From contig JAGBIF010000016.1 of NCBI GenBank assembly GCA_017935065.1, positions 1-64,000 of the forward strand: a DNA stretch of 64,000 bases. Reading direction: 5' to 3'. A program made the translations under genes and the position numbers. Positions 59,133 to 64,000 of the stretch are shown here, in pieces. The DNA is from Clostridia bacterium (GTDB taxonomy: Bacteria; Bacillota; Clostridia; Oscillospirales; CAG-272). Each line of letters opens with the position of its first letter. Position 1 is the stretch's first letter. The notes below the pieces were generated by a model. It was not told where the DNA came from. It did not search any database and saw only the letters and a program-made list of their open reading frames with translations.

Positions 59133-60065
59133 TTAAAATGTAGAATAAATCAGCTTTCTTGCACCCTCGGGGGAGTAGGTCCAATTATCTATGTGAGGAT
59201 GGGATTTCGGGGTGATGAAGTATTTTATCTCGCCCCCCTTACTGCCCTCGCAGGAATCTATTATAATAAGCTTTACCTTCATCTTATCGGGGATTATGCT
59301 TTTTATGTAGACCGCGGCGATCTCCGACTCGGATATTCCTTCCTTGTATTCGGCAAGCCCCGCGAGGTTGGGCGCGAGCTCTATGAATATACCGTAGCCC
59401 TCGACCCCTCTTACCACACCGCGCACCGTCTGTCCCTCGGAAAACATACTTGCGTTTTCACACCAGGTGCCGAGAAGCTCCTTCATTGACACGAAAATTC
59501 TGCCAAGCTCGTCGATAGCCTTTACAACACAGTATATTGACATACCCGCCTCAAGCCGCTCGGCAGGGTGGGATATTCTCGATACCGATATCATATCTAT
59601 GGGGAGCAGGGAAATTATGCCGCAGCCGATATCGACAAAGGCACCGAAGCTCTCTACGTGTGTGACCTTGCCAGATATTACGTCCCCAGGTATCAGTGTC
59701 CTGATATAGTGTGAGGCACATTCAAGCTGTGCCTCGCGCCGCGATAGGGTGAGGTGAAGCTCGCCCGCCTCGTCCTTACTTAAGGCTATGATTTTGAAGC
59801 AGACGGGCTTTCCTACACGTGTAAGTATGGCTATATCCTTTATTTCCTCACCCCCGCGAGTAAGCTCGCATTCCTCTCTGGGAATTTTTGCGTGAACGTG
59901 TGCGCCGAGGCTAACGTGGAGATTGAAATCTCTGTCGCAAAGTATCGCGGGAGCCTCCAGAATTACCTGACGCTCGTAGGCGCGAATAAGACCCTCGCGA
60001 CTATTGATATATTCCATATTCTTAAAGTCTCTTAAAATTTCACCCTCGGGTAAATAGCTATTCAT
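59133..60065 (-). CDS. S1 RNA-binding domain protein (ribosomal protein S1-like)
   Basis: This protein of about 310 residues contains S1-type OB domains. The clearest are GDVISGKVTHVESFGAFVDI with GIISLLPIDMISVSRI, and GQTVRGVVRGVEGYGIFIEL with NLAGLAEYKE. It likely binds mRNA or ribosomes; Gram-positive S1-like proteins are short and variable. I chose ATG 60065, which has GAGAGGAAA upstream, rather than ATG 60131. The mazF-type gene lies upstream in the same direction. Confidence 0.82.
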   Translation of the reverse strand: MNSYLPEGEILRDFKNMEYINSREGLIRAYERQVILEAPAILCDRDFNLHVSLGAHVHAKIPREECELTRGGEEIKDIAILTRVGKPVCFKIIALSKDEAGELHLTLSRREAQLECASHYIRTLIPGDVISGKVTHVESFGAFVDIGCGIISLLPIDMISVSRISHPAERLEAGMSIYCVVKAIDELGRIFVSMKELLGTWCENASMFSEGQTVRGVVRGVEGYGIFIELAPNLAGLAEYKEGISESEIAAVYIKSIIPDKMKVKLIIIDSCEGSKGGEIKYFITPKSHPHIDNWTYSPEGARKLIYSTF

Positions 60066-60141
60066 ATCTTTCCTCTCATTTTCATTTACTAAAGACATCA
60101 GTCCTCGGTAAAGAGTATGAGAAGAAGGCACGCTTTATGCA

Positions 60142-60495
60142 TCAGGAATTGCCGCCAAGCCCGAAGCTTACGCCAAGGGCGGAATTTACGTTTTTCATCG
60201 TTGTATCGTCAAGATGTCCCATCTTTTCCTTGAGCCTCTGCTTATCTATGGTGCGGATCTGCTCAAGCAAAATCACGCTGTCCCTTGCAAGCCCTGCTCC
60301 GACGCAGCTCACGTCAATGTGAGTAGGAAGCTTTGCCTTGCTCATCCTTGAGGTTATTGCAGCTGCAATTACTGTCGGGCTATAACGGTTTCCTACGTCG
60401 TTCTGTACGATAAGCACAGGACGAAGGCCGCCCTGCTCGCTTCCTATGACGGGACTTAAGTCCGCATAATAAATATCACCGCGTTTTATGTTCAT
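60142..60495 (-). CDS. MazF/NdoA-family endoribonuclease
   Basis: This 117-residue protein matches the chromosomal EndoA/NdoA group of MazF toxins: [19 protein letters not shown] at the start, [24 protein letters not shown], and [17 protein letters not shown]. These cut single-stranded mRNA at short motifs. No antitoxin gene precedes it within the 230 bases upstream, although in Bacillota the antitoxin (EndoAI type) is usually directly upstream. Confidence 0.9.
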   Translation of the reverse strand: MNIKRGDIYYADLSPVIGSEQGGLRPVLIVQNDVGNRYSPTVIAAAITSRMSKAKLPTHIDVSCVGAGLARDSVILLEQIRTIDKQRLKEKMGHLDDTTMKNVNSALGVSFGLGGNS

Positions 60496-60677
60496 TTCGT
60501 TTTCAGATTATCTTTTCCTTTCACAAAATTGAGATGCCGCGTCTCTACCTGTATTTTTTACCGAGGCAGGCATTTTTAAACAAAGGGAATTCACTTTTTT
60601 CTGAAAAAAACGCACATAACGGGAGAAAAATGTGTAAATGAAAGTGAATAGCCCGTATTATAGCTTATGCAGAATAA

Positions 60678-60722
60678 GAAAAAAGGCTGTCACACAGGAA
60701 AAGTCCTATGCGACAGCCAAGG
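60678..60722 (-). terminator. Terminator of the DUF378 gene
   Basis: Read on the minus strand, TTGGCTGTCGCATAGGAC pairs with the later GTGTGACAGCC stretch and is followed by TTTTTT. It stands 6 or more bases after the stop codon at 60728. Confidence 0.8.
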
Positions 60723-60727
60723 GACGG

Positions 60728-60946
60728 TCAGGCTCTGTGAGTAATACGCTCGTCGTCGGTGTTGAAGAGCAGCGATACGCACCAGATACCCGCGAGAGCA
60801 ACTATTACATAGATTATTCTCGCAAGAACGCTTGTAGCGCCGCCTGCTATCCACGCAACGAGGTCGAAGGAAAACAGCCCAACGAGTCCCCAGTTAAGAC
60901 AACCGATTATAGCAATAATCAGCGCGATTCTATTTATTATCATCAT
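60728..60946 (-). CDS. DUF378 small membrane protein
   Basis: This 72-residue protein has two membrane spans (IALIIAIIGCLNWGLVGLF and ARIIYVIVALAGIWCVSLLF). The phrase GCLNWGLVGLFSFDLVAWI is characteristic of DUF378. Function is unknown. It is a single gene with its own terminator. Confidence 0.9.
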   Translation of the reverse strand: MMIINRIALIIAIIGCLNWGLVGLFSFDLVAWIAGGATSVLARIIYVIVALAGIWCVSLLFNTDDERITHRA

Positions 60947-61037
60947 AACCTAAAAACTTTACCCTTCCGGACGATGCATTAAAGAAAGGAAATCCGTCGT
61001 CCACACCTATTTTGCACGATTTGTGAGACTTTATGCG

Positions 61038-61736
61038 CTATTTCAAAAAATCAGGCACATCCGAGCCAAAGGCGTCTCTCATTTTGATTAGGGCGCGCTT
61101 TTCAATTCTTGAAACGTAAGAGCGCGATATTCCGAGATGAAGCGCGACCTCGCGCTGTGCTAAGGGCTTATAGCCCTTAAGACCGTAGCGTAGGATAATT
61201 ATTTCCTTTTCTCTTTCGTCAAGCACACACTCGACAAGCTCGCGTATTCTGTCAATATAATGATTTATCTCAATTCTTTCCTCGGCATCCTCATACGTGC
61301 CGATAATATCCATATATGTAAGCGGATTTCCGTCTCGGTCGACGTCTATCGTATCGTCAAGCGATACCTCGTGCATCTGGTTCTTCTTTGACCTGAAGAA
61401 CATCAGAATTTCATTTTGCACGCATTTTGCGCCATAGGTGGCGAAGCGTATTCCGCGCTCGGGCGAAAAGGAATCCACCGCCTTGATAAGCCCGAGACTG
61501 CCTATTGAGATAAGGTCGTCGGGATACTGATACGAGGAGTAGTATTTTCTCACGATATGCGAGACAAGCCGCATATTATGCTCTATAAGCCGTCCTCTTG
61601 CCGCGCTGTCGCCCTCCTTCATTTTTATAAAAAGCTCACCCTCCTCAGTGGGGGATAGCGGCGGCGGAAAGGTCTCTGCCTCGCCAAGACCGAGTATAAG
61701 GGATATGAACTTAAAGATTACCTGCGAAAAATTCAA
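61038..61736 (-). CDS. sigK: Pro-sigma-K, late mother-cell sporulation sigma factor
   Basis: Sigma-K drives late mother-cell genes (coat and spore maturation). The 232-residue product has a hydrophobic prosequence (NFSQVIFKFISLILGLG) before the mature start region FPPPLSPTEEGELF, which matches pro-sigma-K. Region 2 is seen in HNMRLVSHIVRKYY and DLISIGSLGLIKAVDSF, and the region 4 helix-turn-helix in VALHLGISRSYVSRIEKRAL. I chose TTG 61736, which has AAGGAGG 7 bases upstream; the GTG at 61745 overlaps the ribosome site. The gene is intact, with no skin-type interruption. It shows that the host can sporulate. Confidence 0.9.
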   Translation of the reverse strand: MNFSQVIFKFISLILGLGEAETFPPPLSPTEEGELFIKMKEGDSAARGRLIEHNMRLVSHIVRKYYSSYQYPDDLISIGSLGLIKAVDSFSPERGIRFATYGAKCVQNEILMFFRSKKNQMHEVSLDDTIDVDRDGNPLTYMDIIGTYEDAEERIEINHYIDRIRELVECVLDEREKEIIILRYGLKGYKPLAQREVALHLGISRSYVSRIEKRALIKMRDAFGSDVPDFLK

Positions 61737-61860
61737 AACAAGCACCTCCTTAACTAAAGCAAGTATATGCGGAGAGCTTATCCTAATTTACAGAATAAAT
61801 TAAAAATGTGTTGTGGTGCTGACGGCGCGGATTTTCGCTATTAAGAAATAAGGCTATCGC

Positions 61861-62526
61861 CTAAGAGACGGTAGCGGGGGTTTTAGCCTCGGTGAGTATA
61901 TATTTTCCCGCCTCGTTAGAGCTGATAAAGCGCCTGCCTGTGAGAAAGAGAAGCTTTTTGTTAATGACCGATATATGCGTGCGGACATTAGCGACCTCGG
62001 GGGTGCGTGAGGATCTGAAGGCAAGGGTGAGTATACCGCTTGCGTAAAGCGGCTTTGGATAGGAGATGATCAGCGCGCGTATGATCATTGTTTCGGTTTT
62101 TGTGAGTGAGAGCAATCTTCCGTTATAGTACACACCGCATAGGTCAAACGACGCATCAAGGCCATGCCGCTTATATTCACAGGGCGGGGGAAGCGAGCGG
62201 CTTTTGCATATTTTAATTACCGATGATAAGATCTGCGGTATGCCTTCGCCGTATTTAAAGGCATATTCAATGTCTGCCCGCGAGTCTCTTAAGGAATATC
62301 TGTCAAGCACCGTAAAAATCGGGATATTGCCAAGCCGCCTTCTGACAAATTGCTTGTACCCCTCTATATTTTCACCGGGAAGCGCGATAAATACGGCGCG
62401 GTAAAGAGAGGCGCTCGGTAATATCTCGTCAGAGGTAGAATGCTCGTCGCATATTACACCGAGAATATAAAGCATATCCGATACGGTTTTTCTGGCGCAA
62501 GCGTCCTCGGAAAGAATAAGTATCAT
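61861..62526 (-). CDS. Receiver-like protein with OmpR-type winged helix, no clear phospho-acceptor
   Basis: This 221-residue protein has an N-terminal receiver-like segment (MILILSEDACARKTVSDML) and a C-terminal winged-helix domain (GRLLSLTKTETMIIRALIIS to VRTHISVINKKL). At the end of strand 3, where receivers carry the phosphorylated Asp, it reads YRAVFIALPGEN. A sensor kinase gene is not adjacent. It is therefore probably an atypical, phosphorylation-independent regulator. Confidence 0.72.
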   Translation of the reverse strand: MILILSEDACARKTVSDMLYILGVICDEHSTSDEILPSASLYRAVFIALPGENIEGYKQFVRRRLGNIPIFTVLDRYSLRDSRADIEYAFKYGEGIPQILSSVIKICKSRSLPPPCEYKRHGLDASFDLCGVYYNGRLLSLTKTETMIIRALIISYPKPLYASGILTLAFRSSRTPEVANVRTHISVINKKLLFLTGRRFISSNEAGKYILTEAKTPATVS

Positions 62527-62672
62527 TTTTGTATCACTCCTTTTTTATGAAAAATCTTGACAGTGCGATAAAATACAAATATAATAATGTTAGAAACCGA
62601 ATTAATTTTAAGGGCGACCCTCGGCATATTTTTTAAAGAGCCGATATCGCCCGAATATGGGGTAAGCTGATT

Positions 62673-63389
62673 ATGAAAAATGTTCTGATAACGGGCGGCT
62701 CAAGAGGCATCGGTGCCCAGGCGGTGCGCGCATTTTGTGCCGACGGCTGCCGAGTAGCCTTTACCTACCGTAAGTCAAAGGATATGGCAGAGGCACTCGC
62801 CGAGCAGTGCGGTGCTATCGCAATTTGCGCGGATTCAAGGTGCGAGAGTGACGTGCTTCGCGCGGTAGAGCTTGCTACGGATGCCCTCGGCGGAATTGAC
62901 GTGCTTATTAACAATGCTGCCGTAAGCTCTATAAAGCCCTTTGATACCGTATCGCTTGACGAGTGGCGAGATACGATCGACACAAGCGTAACGGGCGCGT
63001 TTTTATTTTCAAAAGCCGTTTTTTCTCAAATGCTGAACAAAAAATGGGGCAGAATTATAAACATAAGCTCAATCTGGGGCCTTGTCGGTGCATCCTGCGA
63101 GGTGCATTATTCGACCGCGAAGGCGGCTCTTATCGGCTTTACGAGGGCGCTTGCCAAGGAGCTTTCACCCTCGGGAATTACGGTAAACGCCATAGCCCCT
63201 GGGCTTATTGATACGGATATGAACCGCGCGCTTGATGCCGAGACGCTTGATGGAATAATTGACGAAACACCCGTCCGCAGGATTGGCACACCCGATGACG
63301 TCGTTGAGGCTATACGGTTCCTTTCCTCTGACAGAGCATCCTTTATCACGGGCGAGGTAATCAACGTAAGCGGCGGATTTGTGATATAA
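62673..63389 (+). CDS. Short-chain dehydrogenase/reductase, FabG-like
   Basis: This 238-residue SDR has the NAD(P)-binding TGGSRGIGAQAVRA, the NNAA motif, catalytic Ser in INISSIWGLVGASCEVHY, then Tyr-x-x-x-Lys in YSTAKAALIGF, and the C-terminal FITGEVINVSGGF. It resembles 3-oxoacyl-ACP reductase, but no fatty acid synthesis genes are nearby, so the substrate is open. Confidence 0.88.
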   Translation: MKNVLITGGSRGIGAQAVRAFCADGCRVAFTYRKSKDMAEALAEQCGAIAICADSRCESDVLRAVELATDALGGIDVLINNAAVSSIKPFDTVSLDEWRDTIDTSVTGAFLFSKAVFSQMLNKKWGRIINISSIWGLVGASCEVHYSTAKAALIGFTRALAKELSPSGITVNAIAPGLIDTDMNRALDAETLDGIIDETPVRRIGTPDDVVEAIRFLSSDRASFITGEVINVSGGFVI

Positions 63390-63458
63390 TTTGTCGCGTT
63401 TGAAAATGTTCTGTCGCAAGCTTGACGTTAGCTTACCGAACAAAATTTCAAAAAGGTA

Positions 63459-63487
63459 TTGATTTTATTATTTTCTTTTGCTATAAT
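63459..63487 (+). promoter_or_regulatory. Promoter of the SRP RNA gene
   Basis: TTGATT (63459-63464) and TATAAT (63482-63487) are separated by 17 bases. Transcription would start near 63494, about 40 bases before the mature 5' end, so the RNA is probably processed. Confidence 0.78.
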
Positions 63488-63532
63488 ATTTAAGCACGTA
63501 CCGATGTCGGGAAGTACCGCGATCGGTTCGTG

Positions 63533-63839
63533 GCTTCACACGTCAGACGGAGTCATACTAGACGGGGAAGTAGCGGTGCCTTGAACCTGAAATCCGCTAT
63601 AGCAGGGTTGAAATCCTGGGACAAGGCCTTCCTTTGTGTAGTCTGCGCTGTCATTCTCTGTGTTGAAGAATGGGTCTTACGCAACTTGAGGCTGTGAACC
63701 ATGTCAGGTTGGGAACAAAGCAGCATTAAGCGGTTTATCGGGTGTGCCGTAGGGGTGCCTGTTTGGAGCAGAGGTGGCTGTTAACGTATGTAGAGGTTGG
63801 TCGACTTTCGGGTGTATGGCTCTCTCTGACGTGTGAAGC
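63533..63839 (+). ncRNA. ffs: Signal recognition particle RNA, large bacterial type with Alu domain
   Basis: The RNA scaffold of SRP joins Ffh to the ribosome. The 5' part (GGGGAAGTAGCGGTGCC, then ATCCGCTATAGCAGGG) matches the Alu domain of Bacillus-type scRNA. Domain IV reads ACCATGTCAGG, TTGGGAAC and AAAGCAGCATTAAG, where Ffh binds. The ends close by a 15-bp helix (63533-63547 with 63825-63839). The GGAA tetraloop is closed by G-C instead of the common C-G pair. It lies directly before dnaX, its normal site in Bacillota. Confidence 0.93.
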
Positions 63840-63860
63840 ATTAATTCAGAGCATAAGTCT

Positions 63861-63893
63861 GGCATAGCGAAGGGACAATTCGCTACGCCTTTA
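63861..63893 (+). terminator. Terminator after SRP RNA
   Basis: GGCATAGCGAA (63861-63871) pairs with TTCGCTACGCC (63879-63889), with one mismatch, and is followed by TTTATTTT. Confidence 0.75.
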
Positions 63894-63921
63894 TTTTAAT
63901 TAAAATATTTTGGAGGGAATT

Positions 63922-64000
63922 ATGTCCGAATACCGTGCGCTCTACAGAAAATACAGACCGACCGATTTTGACGACGTCTGCGGTCAGGGCGCTATAACCG
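63922..64000 (+). CDS. dnaX: DNA polymerase III gamma/tau subunit, N-terminal fragment
   Basis: The visible 26 codons (EYRALYRKYRPTDFDDVCGQ) are the invariant start of DnaX, the clamp-loader subunit. TGGAGGG precedes the ATG. The gene runs off the window. Confidence 0.93.
   Translation, partial: MSEYRALYRKYRPTDFDDVCGQGAIT

Noticed and set aside
1346..63490. tRNA or 5S/16S/23S genes in intergenic regions
   Set aside because: I looked in the intergenic gaps for TTCRANNC T-loops with CCA ends and for rRNA signatures and saw none; only the SRP RNA was found.

Overview
This is one contig stretch from a Gram-positive, endospore-forming bacterium of the Clostridia type (Bacillota). The evidence is a pro-sigma-K gene with its hydrophobic prosequence (61.0-61.7 kb), a large SRP RNA placed just before dnaX (63.5-64.0 kb), tig-clpP-clpX and lepB-rbgA-rnhB blocks, a heterodimeric ABC exporter, many lipoproteins, and GGAGG-type ribosome sites. 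The chromosome looks moderately GC (by eye in the upper 40s to about 50 percent). The species cannot be named from the sequence alone.

Chromosomal left part (1-44.3 kb). serS (partial) and a guanylate-kinase-like gene; a leftward secA with two membrane-protein genes; trmL, a D-aspartate-ligase-like ATP-grasp gene and a Mur-ligase-like gene; a metal-homeostasis pair of COG0523 GTPases, the first with a His/Cys-rich repeat array; a two-gene ABC exporter with an AraC regulator; rpiB; tig-clpP-clpX; a phosphoesterase; thrC-yraN-rnhB-rbgA-lepB with rplS divergent; HIT, FkbM, U32 and uppP genes; two tandem SGNH-hydrolase lipoproteins; a BMP-type nucleoside ABC transporter (38.4-43.6 kb) and xpt. 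The SecA protein is remarkable: about 1,460 residues because a roughly 28-residue piece of its preprotein cross-linking domain is repeated in degenerate tandem about 18 to 19 times.

Integrated element (44,357-58,329). An AT-richer 14-kb insertion sits between xpt and ung, bracketed by an 18-bp perfect direct repeat, the right copy overlapping the ung stop codon. It carries a Rep protein with CRESS-DNA-virus signatures (HUH nickase plus SF3-type helicase motifs). Immediately upstream is a stem-loop whose loop displays TAGTATTAC, the nonanucleotide origin of circoviruses and geminiviruses, flanked by iterons. Downstream is a module that looks like a filamentous phage: a small ssDNA-binding-like protein, a probable abundant structural protein followed by a strong terminator, a pIII-like adhesin with signal peptide and C-terminal anchor, a 34-residue hydrophobic peptide and a large multi-membrane-span P-loop protein resembling pI/Zot assembly ATPases. 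A leftward accessory block includes a SprT-like metalloprotease. An IS30-family DDE transposase lies at the right end beside the direct repeat, with short inverted repeats just inside both direct repeats. An 18-bp palindrome occurs four times in the element. I read this as a prophage that joins a eukaryotic-virus-like CRESS replicon to an inovirus-like virion module. This is the most exciting content of the window.

Chromosomal right part (58.3-64 kb). ung, interrupted by an in-frame TAG at a Gln position; an S1-domain protein; a MazF/NdoA-type endoribonuclease; a DUF378 membrane protein; sigK; a receiver-like winged-helix protein lacking the usual phospho-acceptor; a FabG-like SDR; the SRP RNA; and the start of dnaX. 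No tRNA, 16S/23S rRNA or CRISPR array was seen.
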